From contig NZ_JABDQL010000025.1 of NCBI RefSeq assembly GCF_013042245.1, positions 1 through 64,000 of the forward strand: 64,000 nt of DNA, in the 5' to 3' direction. This document shows, piece by piece, positions 9,872 through 17,877 of this stretch; positions within the stretch are counted from its first letter, which is position 1; every line of letters begins with the position of its first letter. Under the pieces are notes generated by a model that saw only the letters and a program-made list of their open reading frames with translations, had not been told where the DNA came from and made no database searches. The stretch is from Winogradskyella sp. Lineage in GTDB: Bacteria; Bacteroidota; Bacteroidia; Flavobacteriales; Flavobacteriaceae. The position numbers were made by a program, and so were the translations under genes.

Positions 9872-11506
9872 CTATAATTCTCCTCTTCTTTTAACTAATT
9901 CTATTTTAATCTCTCTGGATCTAGTTTCGTTTAAATTGTACTTCCACATAATCAAAACAGCAATAAAAGCTGTCAAGGCTGGTATAACAATATCTGCTAT
10001 TCGTAACTTTGTCATAGTTTCAGCAGTTTGAGTCACAGCTCCTTCATCAAAACCAACTAAACTTAATATTGCTCCTCCAAGTACTAATGCAATGGCCTGT
10101 CCCAACTTTACAAACCACCAGTATATAGCACCAAAGGTTCCTTCTTTTCGTGGCATTCCGTTTTCTAATTCATCTAAATCACAAACATCAGCCGTCATAC
10201 TCATCATTAAAGTAAATAAACCTCCTAACCCAAAAGCCATAAGTGGAATAGGCAAAAACATTAGCCAAGGGCCACCTTGACTAGTATCCATACTAAACCA
10301 TGACATACCTATACTATCTAAAAAAGGGTTGATTGCATCAAATACTGAAGCTAAACCACTGTTTAAGCCTTCTCCTATACTAGATTCATTAAATTGTTTA
10401 TTTAACTCATTATCAAAACCCCACCATTTAAGACCATAACCAATTATAGATATAATGGTAGAAATGATAAAGGCCTTTCGTTTTCCCCATTTGTTGGCAA
10501 TACGAGAGATAATTGGTATAACCATAAAAGCAGTTATTAAGGCTGTCAGTGAAGCAAACCAAGCTGGCCAAGTACTTGCCAAGCCATAGTCTCCATTGTA
10601 AATATAAAATACAATTATGAAAAAACTGAAAGAAGCCACCATTTGAAATCCATTGAATACTAAAAATGTTGCGCTACATAATTTCATGAAAGGTTTATTT
10701 TTAAATACTTCTTTTATACCTATCCATAGCTCTTTGAAATTAGATGATATTGTTTTTAAGCCAATTTCTTTTCTGTTTTCCATTTTTCCAGCATCAAGAC
10801 CTTTACAGAATAATGCAGGTAATATTCCAAGAATAGCACAAACTAGACCAACGATTAACGATAAATTACGAACGCCTGTGCCTTGCAATTTTTCAGTAGT
10901 TACTTTTTGCAATTCATCACCTGTAAGCCCCATTTCTCCAATAGCTCTCAGAACTTCATCACTTATAGGAAATACGGTTGGGTCAGCTATAACTACCCAA
11001 AACCAAGGTACCAACATCCAGGCAATTTGTCCGACGGTATTAGCAAATGCCATTAAACGTGTGCGCTCATTGTAATCGGTAGTCATTTCATATCCTAAAC
11101 CTACCAACGGAGTTGCATACATTGTATTTCCGACGAGAAATAATAGAGACATTAAAAGAAAATACCAAAAATTAAACATCACGGAATTATCTTCACTCAT
11201 TTGAAATAAAAGAGCAAATAATATACCGCTGAGGATGGCTCCTACAAAAATATATGGTCTTCGTCGTCCCCATTTAGACTTCGTATTATCAGAGATAAAA
11301 CCCATTATTGGGTCAGTAATAGCATCAAATATTCTTGGTAAACCGCCTAACAAACCTGCTAAAAACGGATCCATTCCAAATGCTGTTACTAAAAAAAACA
11401 TGAAAACCGCTAATGCTCCTGGCAGTAAATTAAGTACTAAATGACCAGAACCAAAGGCTGCTTTTTGCCCAAAAGGAACTTTATCTTTTTTTGCTGTAAT
11501 AGACAT
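9872..11506 (-). CDS. GPH/MFS family sugar:cation symporter
   Basis: This 544-residue polytopic inner-membrane protein has about 12 hydrophobic segments. The loop after the second segment carries the hallmark of the glycoside-pentoside-hexuronide symporter family (ITDPIMGFISDNTKSKWGRR). It is longer than the usual 450-480 residues of the family because of an extended loop at about 355-400. It follows the GH30 gene by 11 bp and is clearly in its operon. The expected role is uptake of glucose, gentiobiose or laminari-oligosaccharides from periplasm to cytoplasm, where the phosphorylase and the GH17 without signal peptide could act. The substrate is inferred from context only. Confidence 0.9.
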   Translation of the reverse strand: MSITAKKDKVPFGQKAAFGSGHLVLNLLPGALAVFMFFLVTAFGMDPFLAGLLGGLPRIFDAITDPIMGFISDNTKSKWGRRRPYIFVGAILSGILFALLFQMSEDNSVMFNFWYFLLMSLLFLVGNTMYATPLVGLGYEMTTDYNERTRLMAFANTVGQIAWMLVPWFWVVIADPTVFPISDEVLRAIGEMGLTGDELQKVTTEKLQGTGVRNLSLIVGLVCAILGILPALFCKGLDAGKMENRKEIGLKTISSNFKELWIGIKEVFKNKPFMKLCSATFLVFNGFQMVASFSFFIIVFYIYNGDYGLASTWPAWFASLTALITAFMVIPIISRIANKWGKRKAFIISTIISIIGYGLKWWGFDNELNKQFNESSIGEGLNSGLASVFDAINPFLDSIGMSWFSMDTSQGGPWLMFLPIPLMAFGLGGLFTLMMSMTADVCDLDELENGMPRKEGTFGAIYWWFVKLGQAIALVLGGAILSLVGFDEGAVTQTAETMTKLRIADIVIPALTAFIAVLIMWKYNLNETRSREIKIELVKRRGEL

Positions 11507-11517
11507 AATTTTATTTT

Positions 11518-13017
11518 TTAGTTAGTTGGTATGATTATAGTTTGTAATGCTTGCGCATTTATAGGTATATAAATAGACTTTTCTTTTAAAGATAAACTGA
11601 AATTCTGCTCTGTTTCTCCTTCATTAAAAACAACAACTGCTATGGTTCCATCTGGATTTTGAGCTGCAGTTACTTGTAATGCTTTATTAGAATTTTCAAC
11701 GCCTATAACCTCAGCTCCGGGACGAATATATTTGCTAAAGTGTGCCATAACATAGTATAATGGCGTAAAATAAACCTCGTCAGCGTTTGGGTCTACAATT
11801 ACTGGTGCTGCACACCAATTCTCGAACCAGTTTGGTCCGCCTTGACGGTCTAAAACCATATTCCAATCTACCCAACCATCAACCCAATTATTTAAACAAC
11901 CAATAATATCTCTGGCGTATCTGTTTACAGGAGCATATTTAGGATGTAAATACTTTTCTTCTTCGGATGCCCAGTCCCAGCCCCAATCTGTGGCTTCTTT
12001 GCTCCAATACCAATTATCATCTTTCCATGCCGGGACTTCAGAGTCTACACAACCTTCAGTTTCGATGAGCAATTTATTAGGTGCCTTGTTATGTGCATAC
12101 TGTAATTCGTCTGCAAAAATCTTATATGTACTTTCATACCAATGAATAGCACTCCCATCAAAGTATTTCGAGGTTTCTTCATTCTTGTACATAGAATCTA
12201 CCCATTCTTTTAATCCAGCACGATTTTGGTCATAACCTAGAATTATTTTATCGCCATGACCATCAGCTTCTAATTTTGGCCCTAAATGATTCATCACAAA
12301 ATTGGTCATCTCATCGGGAGTAAAGTGCATACTTTCCCAGTTATTACCATTTCCATGTGGTTCATTTTCTACAGTGAAACCCCAAATATCGATACCCTGT
12401 TCTTTATAGGCATCTACATATTTTGAAAAGAATAGCGCCCATGTATCGTAATATTTTGGCAGTAATTTACCTCCAACCCATTCGTTATTATCTTTCATCC
12501 AAGGTGCAGCTGTCCAAGGTGAAGCAAATATTTTAAACCCGTTTTCTGAAGTTGCCATAGCATCTTTAATCATAGGAATTAAATCATCCATATCATCTTC
12601 GATTGTAAAGTGTTCTAACTCCATATCATCAACTACAGGTGAGTATGAATATTGTGATAGTGAGAAGTCACACGAGTTCATATGCGTTCGCGTTAATGAA
12701 TAATTTGCGCCTTTAGTACTAAAATAAGCTTCGATAATTTTATTTCTATTTTCTTTACCCAATTGATTGAGTAAATAAGCAGAAGATTCCGTGAACGCAC
12801 CACCAAAACCAGTTATTCTTTGATATTTCTTATCGGTATCTAACTTTACTATTGTGGTAATATCTGCATTTGAAACTTTAGCTAAATCTGTAATCTCGGT
12901 TAACTGATTTCCACTTTTGGAAGTTTCGTATACCGTTACAGGCAGTTCTTTCTTGTTACTTTCACAACTCATTATTAAAATTAAAAAACAAATGCTATAA
13001 TATTCTAATGATTTCAT
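11518..13017 (-). CDS. GH30-family beta-glucosidase / beta-1,6-glucanase, lipoprotein
   Basis: This 499-residue protein has a lipobox (LIMSC, Cys18) and then a GH30 (beta/alpha)8 barrel with its C-terminal beta domain. Characteristic segments are GFGGAFTESSA (about 71-81), the acid/base Glu219 in TVENEP, and the nucleophile Glu321 in LIETEGC. GH30 enzymes of this type cut beta-1,6-glucan or act as beta-glucosidases, which suits removal of the beta-1,6 side branches of laminarin. The lipid anchor places it in the periplasm or at the cell surface. It lies 15 bp after the GH17 lipoprotein gene and 11 bp before the transporter gene, in one operon. The subfamily (GH30_1 or GH30_3) was not determined. 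Confidence 0.92.
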   Translation of the reverse strand: MKSLEYYSICFLILIMSCESNKKELPVTVYETSKSGNQLTEITDLAKVSNADITTIVKLDTDKKYQRITGFGGAFTESSAYLLNQLGKENRNKIIEAYFSTKGANYSLTRTHMNSCDFSLSQYSYSPVVDDMELEHFTIEDDMDDLIPMIKDAMATSENGFKIFASPWTAAPWMKDNNEWVGGKLLPKYYDTWALFFSKYVDAYKEQGIDIWGFTVENEPHGNGNNWESMHFTPDEMTNFVMNHLGPKLEADGHGDKIILGYDQNRAGLKEWVDSMYKNEETSKYFDGSAIHWYESTYKIFADELQYAHNKAPNKLLIETEGCVDSEVPAWKDDNWYWSKEATDWGWDWASEEEKYLHPKYAPVNRYARDIIGCLNNWVDGWVDWNMVLDRQGGPNWFENWCAAPVIVDPNADEVYFTPLYYVMAHFSKYIRPGAEVIGVENSNKALQVTAAQNPDGTIAVVVFNEGETEQNFSLSLKEKSIYIPINAQALQTIIIPTN

Positions 13018-13032
13018 GTTTGATTATTACTG

Positions 13033-14325
13033 TTAATGTGAAGCCATGACTTCATCTGTATTTGGTGGGACTAATACGTCTTCCATCAACTTGTCTTTAT
13101 CACCGTCATAGGTTTTCTTAATTGGGTTTCCATCTCTTGTTAATCCCTCAAAAATACCTTTATCTACTAAATCCCAAATAGGGTATTTTGCTTTTCCATC
13201 GATGGTGAACAATCCAAAATGATTCTCCGAGCCTTTAGGATTTTTAGCATCTTTCCATTGCTCATTAAAGGCTTCAAAATAAAAACATGAAATACCCGAA
13301 TTGTTTGTCCATTCTCTCATCTGCTGATGGAATAAGCCTTGTTTGTACTCATCCGTTGCTCTTGAACCATGATTCCCATATTGTCCATTGGATACAGAAG
13401 CCCAACCTGTTTCGCCAATATGTATAGGCTTATTTACTCCTAAACTCTTCATGTAATTGCTGACGCTATCGTATTGCTTTTGCGAGAACTTGATAGCACG
13501 CTCCATAGCCATTTCTATCTTAGTTAAACCTGGCATGGTCTTATGCGCATCAGGAACATACCAAAACTCGGGGTTATAATGTGTGTTATGGTAAGGGTAA
13601 GTGTGCATTGAAATGTAGTCTACCGCCTTTATTAAATCTTCTAAATCCTTAACATGGTAGCTGTCTTCGCCACCACCCCAAGACGCAAAATCATCAGAGC
13701 TCGTAATCCATAAGTCTTTTGGTAATTTTCCTTGAGCTTTTAGGTCTTGTAAATGGTTAACCCACTTTAAGATTACATTTGGCTGTACGTAATAACTCGT
13801 TGCCCATTTTACCATAGCTTCGTTACCTACGGCAATAACTTTTACAATATCTGGATATTTATTTGCTAAAGCTACAGCTCTTTGTATTTCTCCTGCGTTA
13901 TTAGGACTTTCTACATCATGGTTGGGCACTTTATCTGTCCAAGCATTGAGACAATCTATCCAAGCACCTAACATAACGTACATTTCAAAATTCTTATCCT
14001 CATTTTTAAGCTCAGTAATCGCTTTTAGTATGTTTGAGGCATGAGGCAATTTAGGCTGTACATTGTAAGTGCGGATTATTTTAATCCCCATTGCAGACAT
14101 AATCTTCAAATCTTCCTTTAATTGAGGAATAGTCGGTTGGCTGTCTCTCGATTTTTTTCTGTAACCTCCGTAAGAAATAGCCAGATAGTCTGGATTTCCT
14201 AATATATCTTTTGCTGTCACTTGGTTTTGTGTCTGAATTATTTTTTCTTCTTTACGTTTTTGTCCACATGAAAATATGACTAAACTTAACACGATACAAA
14301 ATAATATGTTAAGGCTATATTTCAT
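13033..14325 (-). CDS. GH17-family lipoprotein (beta-1,3-glucanase or transglycosylase)
   Basis: This 430-residue protein has a lipoprotein signal (VIFSC, Cys20) and a GH17 barrel. The acid/base is likely Glu169 in IAVGNEA and the nucleophile Glu305 in IGETGWAS. The fold starts with an SYGGYR segment (about 51-56) and a conserved IIRTYN strand (83-88). It begins 1 nt after the stop of the phosphorylase gene, so translation is probably coupled. With the GH30 lipoprotein downstream it probably shortens beta-1,3-linked chains outside the cytoplasm. It differs from the second GH17 of the locus by its anchor and its longer C-terminus (about 360-430), which has no recognised domain. Confidence 0.9.
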   Translation of the reverse strand: MKYSLNILFCIVLSLVIFSCGQKRKEEKIIQTQNQVTAKDILGNPDYLAISYGGYRKKSRDSQPTIPQLKEDLKIMSAMGIKIIRTYNVQPKLPHASNILKAITELKNEDKNFEMYVMLGAWIDCLNAWTDKVPNHDVESPNNAGEIQRAVALANKYPDIVKVIAVGNEAMVKWATSYYVQPNVILKWVNHLQDLKAQGKLPKDLWITSSDDFASWGGGEDSYHVKDLEDLIKAVDYISMHTYPYHNTHYNPEFWYVPDAHKTMPGLTKIEMAMERAIKFSQKQYDSVSNYMKSLGVNKPIHIGETGWASVSNGQYGNHGSRATDEYKQGLFHQQMREWTNNSGISCFYFEAFNEQWKDAKNPKGSENHFGLFTIDGKAKYPIWDLVDKGIFEGLTRDGNPIKKTYDGDKDKLMEDVLVPPNTDEVMASH

Positions 14326-14326
14326 C

Positions 14327-17300
14327 TTATTTTAATATTGAAGGGTTAATATGAGCAGATAAACTTTCAACTTCAGAGTTTCTTGTAAAAATCTTTTCGC
14401 TTACTTCAGTATTAAGATTTAATCCATCAGATTCCTCTCTAGTTCCGTCAACATAATTAATTGTGATAGAATTAGCCTCTCCTATTGTATAAATTACGGG
14501 AACTTGACAGTATGTAAAAGCTAAACTATTTTCAGAAACCTGAATAGATTTTGATTTACCACTAACAGAAATATAATCAAATGTTTTACCTACTTCTAAA
14601 AACTCTTCTTTTCGTAATAAACATGGATTAAAAGTTAATTCTCCTGCTTTAACAAAAACCCCTAATTCACCAATACGACTTAGAATATCTTCTTTAACCT
14701 GACCTGTCATTCCTGGTTGTTGGCCACCTTTTCCTGCTGGTGTATGCGAATATGGATCTGTTGGAAATGCACCATACAACTCAGGAGATTTATGTACTCC
14801 AATACCTTCGTTGATTTCATAATAATGTTCTAAAAGTCGTCCCACAATTTCGTCACTTTCATTATTTTGTACGGCTCTCAAACAACTTTCTTGAACGGCT
14901 ACTAATAATTTAGAAACCATGTGCCAATAAATAGAACCTAAGCCTTCATAGCCATAGAATGTACCTGAACGTCCTGTAAAAGCTTTGTGGTTAAAGACGC
15001 TCTCATAAATTTGAAGCACTTGTTCTTTTTCTGCATTTATGAGTCCTTCATACTTTGTATCGAGGCTCTCTAATACATCAGATAAGCTGTTAGCATTATT
15101 AAGATTTCCATTGAAATGATAATCGCCATTGACATCCTTTGTTACAACTTGCTTATTACCATTATTTATTAATGTTTTTAATAAGTCTGATTGTTCTACC
15201 TCTACCTTTGGAATTGTATTTTTTTCCATAAAGCGTGGTAAATCCTTGTTTGGGTATAGTAAAAAACTATACTGATCTGGGCGGAAAATTTTACTATTTT
15301 TCATACTATCCAGAGCAGCCAAAGCTTCATTAGAACTCAAATAACCAGAGCTTAAGGCCGCTACTTGACCTTCTAACATTTCATCCAGATAAGATATCTT
15401 AACCTCATTATTCGCTGTTATTGTAATGAGATTGTATGCGTGGTGCATACCATCTTCTCTTACATTTGCAACAATACTATGCTCTAAGTATTGAAGTGTA
15501 ACATTTATAAATTTGCTTAACTCTTCTTTTTTAATTACAACTTTACCTCCACTAAAAGCATTGTTGTAAATGTTTGTTCTAAACTCACTTCCTTCTTGAC
15601 CCAAACCATCTAAAATTACTTTACGGTCTTTGTCTGAAATTTTATTTGCTAGAACATATTGATATTTTTCTAAGGTTAAATGAACGCCATCAAAAAAGAT
15701 TTTTAACTCTTCTGAAATTTCTATAGTATCTTGAGGTGAATTCTGTATTATAGTATTGAAAAATTTAAGAAAACGTCTCAGATAATTTAAAGTTACCATA
15801 GACACACCATTACCAACAAGAGCATTATTAGCGTCGTTCCATTCAGGGCGTTGGGTATTTAACCAAATACCAGCTTCTGGTACAAAATTAGACACCTTAG
15901 CCAATACTGTAGCCAGTATTTTTTCTACAAAGTTTACTTTGTATATAAAAAAGTTTTTATCTCTTAAAAGTGCACCATCTGCTCCAAGTTGTTCTCTTTT
16001 TATCTGAATTTGTTTTTCAGAATTTTCATCAAAATCTATAGTATCTTTTGGATCTTTGAGAATATCTTGGTATGATTTGATTCTATATGGCACATTAGCA
16101 TAGACAAATAAATCTTTATCAAAAAAGCTAGCTAGTTTTCCAGGTTTATGGTACTCTATAAATTCTAAAAACTTAAGTAAATAGATAATTTGATGATCGC
16201 CCCAGTACCCAATATAAGACCAAGGGTCATCTGGCTCAATAGTTTCCCAATCAAAACCGTCTTTTGTTACACGATATGGATTGTAACCATCAAAGGTTGT
16301 AGCGTTTAAAAATTTATGAATCATACTCTCCACAAATTCAGGATAAGCATGTGCTAAAGCTTCCCAATTCTGAAAAATATCTCGCCAATTGCCTTCATAG
16401 TCCAAAACTTTAGAGCCGTCTACTTCATTACGTGTATTGATTGAAAACTTATTCCAAGGGCGACTTGGATCACCATGTCTACGACTAAATTTTAGAGGCA
16501 TATATTCTAGGCAAAGTCTTCTAAAATTTTTATCGGTACTCGCGTAGGCTAAATCTTTTAAATGAAACAAAGAAAATGTTTCAGGTAAAGCATTTAGAGC
16601 CTCAGTGTTTTTTGCAAACACTTTTTTGTTGGCTTTGGAAATATAATTTTTAAAATCCCACTTTTCAATATTGTAGTTATCATCAAAAATTCCTCCACGC
16701 ATAATATTAAATAGCGTGTTGGCAAAATGTCTTGTGTCTCTGCGGTTATCGTTTGTTAACTGTAAAGCATCTGAGGAAGCGTTGAGCTTAATTAGTTTTT
16801 CTGTCCCGAGATCAATATTGTTTTGAAGTTTGTCTTCAATGGAATCATCTGTTTTAATCTCATGCATGAGTGCAACAACATCTACATGGTCTTGATTAAC
16901 ATTAGCAATAATTGTCCATGTTTTTTCTGAATCTCCCTTAAGTTGAATTTCAGAATTGATAAAATAAGCCCCTTTTTCAGCTTTTACATCATCTTCTTCT
17001 AAAACTGAACCTGTTTTTCTAAAAGTATCTAGCTGAAGAGAAGATACTAAATATGTAACATCTTCCAATCCTTTTGACCATACTACATTAGCTTTTAGAG
17101 CTTCACTAGGCTCTGCTTTATCTACGATTATAGCACTTAAGGCATAGATACCTAACCCATATTCTTTTTCTAACTGATTACGCTTGTAAGCATCTACCAA
17201 ATTACTGACACGCATTTGTGTGTCGGAAGGTACGCCGTACGGTAAAATATTTTGAAGTCCGTCTAAAAGTTTTACGCTGACGTTGGACTTTCCATGATTG

Positions 17301-17785
17301 ATGATGGATGATTTTTTTACAAATCCGTAAACATCACTTGAGTTCCATTCGTAACGAAACGTAAGTTTTAAGTCATGGTTAGTTTCTTCAAAAATGACCT
17401 TATTACCATGCACATTTTTGTATAGATTTCTAGATGTTTGATATAGTCCTTGTTGCCGAATTGAAAATGGCTCCCAAAGGTGTTTATTATCTACCCAAAA
17501 AATAGATTTACTTCCTGTGATTTCGGCAGATTCGGTAATCTTATCGTCAGTATAATAAGGAAATAGTGCATATTCACTGTTTTTTCTGCCTGCCGAAACA
17601 CCACCATTACTTGATAAAAACATCCAATGATTAGAGTCACTAACAATACTCATGAAAAACGGACGCATTTGGTCACTATTAGAGATTTTGAAATATGACT
17701 CTCCATTAATATCAACTGTGTCGATGTTAATGTGTTTTTCAGAATTAGAAATTGAATAATTATGTGTAGAAGCAGTATTGCTCAT
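14327..17785 (-). CDS. Putative GH149-like beta-1,3-oligoglucan phosphorylase
   Basis: This is a 1152-residue cytoplasmic protein without signal peptide. Its build is that of GH94-related inverting phosphorylases: an N-terminal beta-sandwich (about 20-320), an alpha/alpha barrel (about 350-1060) and a C-terminal beta cap. The segment RPEWNDANN (646-654) aligns with the GH94 motif around the general acid, making Asp651 the likely catalytic residue. The glycine-rich stretch AGKGGQQPGMTGQ near the C-terminus resembles the phosphate-binding loop. Length, context with GH17/GH30/GH16 and the lack of a GH94-style ending favour GH149, whose known members phosphorolyse beta-1,3-glucan oligosaccharides to alpha-glucose 1-phosphate; GH161 is the main alternative. 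It opens the inner half of the locus. The family is inferred from motifs, not from an alignment. Confidence 0.78.
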   Translation of the reverse strand: MSNTASTHNYSISNSEKHINIDTVDINGESYFKISNSDQMRPFFMSIVSDSNHWMFLSSNGGVSAGRKNSEYALFPYYTDDKITESAEITGSKSIFWVDNKHLWEPFSIRQQGLYQTSRNLYKNVHGNKVIFEETNHDLKLTFRYEWNSSDVYGFVKKSSIINHGKSNVSVKLLDGLQNILPYGVPSDTQMRVSNLVDAYKRNQLEKEYGLGIYALSAIIVDKAEPSEALKANVVWSKGLEDVTYLVSSLQLDTFRKTGSVLEEDDVKAEKGAYFINSEIQLKGDSEKTWTIIANVNQDHVDVVALMHEIKTDDSIEDKLQNNIDLGTEKLIKLNASSDALQLTNDNRRDTRHFANTLFNIMRGGIFDDNYNIEKWDFKNYISKANKKVFAKNTEALNALPETFSLFHLKDLAYASTDKNFRRLCLEYMPLKFSRRHGDPSRPWNKFSINTRNEVDGSKVLDYEGNWRDIFQNWEALAHAYPEFVESMIHKFLNATTFDGYNPYRVTKDGFDWETIEPDDPWSYIGYWGDHQIIYLLKFLEFIEYHKPGKLASFFDKDLFVYANVPYRIKSYQDILKDPKDTIDFDENSEKQIQIKREQLGADGALLRDKNFFIYKVNFVEKILATVLAKVSNFVPEAGIWLNTQRPEWNDANNALVGNGVSMVTLNYLRRFLKFFNTIIQNSPQDTIEISEELKIFFDGVHLTLEKYQYVLANKISDKDRKVILDGLGQEGSEFRTNIYNNAFSGGKVVIKKEELSKFINVTLQYLEHSIVANVREDGMHHAYNLITITANNEVKISYLDEMLEGQVAALSSGYLSSNEALAALDSMKNSKIFRPDQYSFLLYPNKDLPRFMEKNTIPKVEVEQSDLLKTLINNGNKQVVTKDVNGDYHFNGNLNNANSLSDVLESLDTKYEGLINAEKEQVLQIYESVFNHKAFTGRSGTFYGYEGLGSIYWHMVSKLLVAVQESCLRAVQNNESDEIVGRLLEHYYEINEGIGVHKSPELYGAFPTDPYSHTPAGKGGQQPGMTGQVKEDILSRIGELGVFVKAGELTFNPCLLRKEEFLEVGKTFDYISVSGKSKSIQVSENSLAFTYCQVPVIYTIGEANSITINYVDGTREESDGLNLNTEVSEKIFTRNSEVESLSAHINPSILK

Positions 17786-17810
17786 TATTTATTTTGGTTA
17801 TTTATAAGTT

Positions 17811-17855
17811 AAAAAAGGCTAACATTATCTATATTTTGATTGCTTGTTAGCCTTT
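17811..17855 (-). terminator. Hairpin terminator or attenuator inside the locus
   Basis: A 10-bp stem (17814-17823 with 17846-17855, AAAGGCTAAC/GTTAGCCTTT) with a 22-nt loop is followed on the minus strand by six T. It lies between the PKD/CBM lipoprotein and the phosphorylase gene, only 25 bp before the latter. Full termination here would leave almost no room for a separate promoter, so partial termination is likely. Confidence 0.7.
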
Positions 17856-17877
17856 AAATTGTATGTCTATAATTTAT

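Noticed and set aside
10653-11075. Open frame of 140 codons on the plus strand
   Set aside because: It is the complement of the GPH transporter gene, which has clear family motifs; the frame is a shadow.
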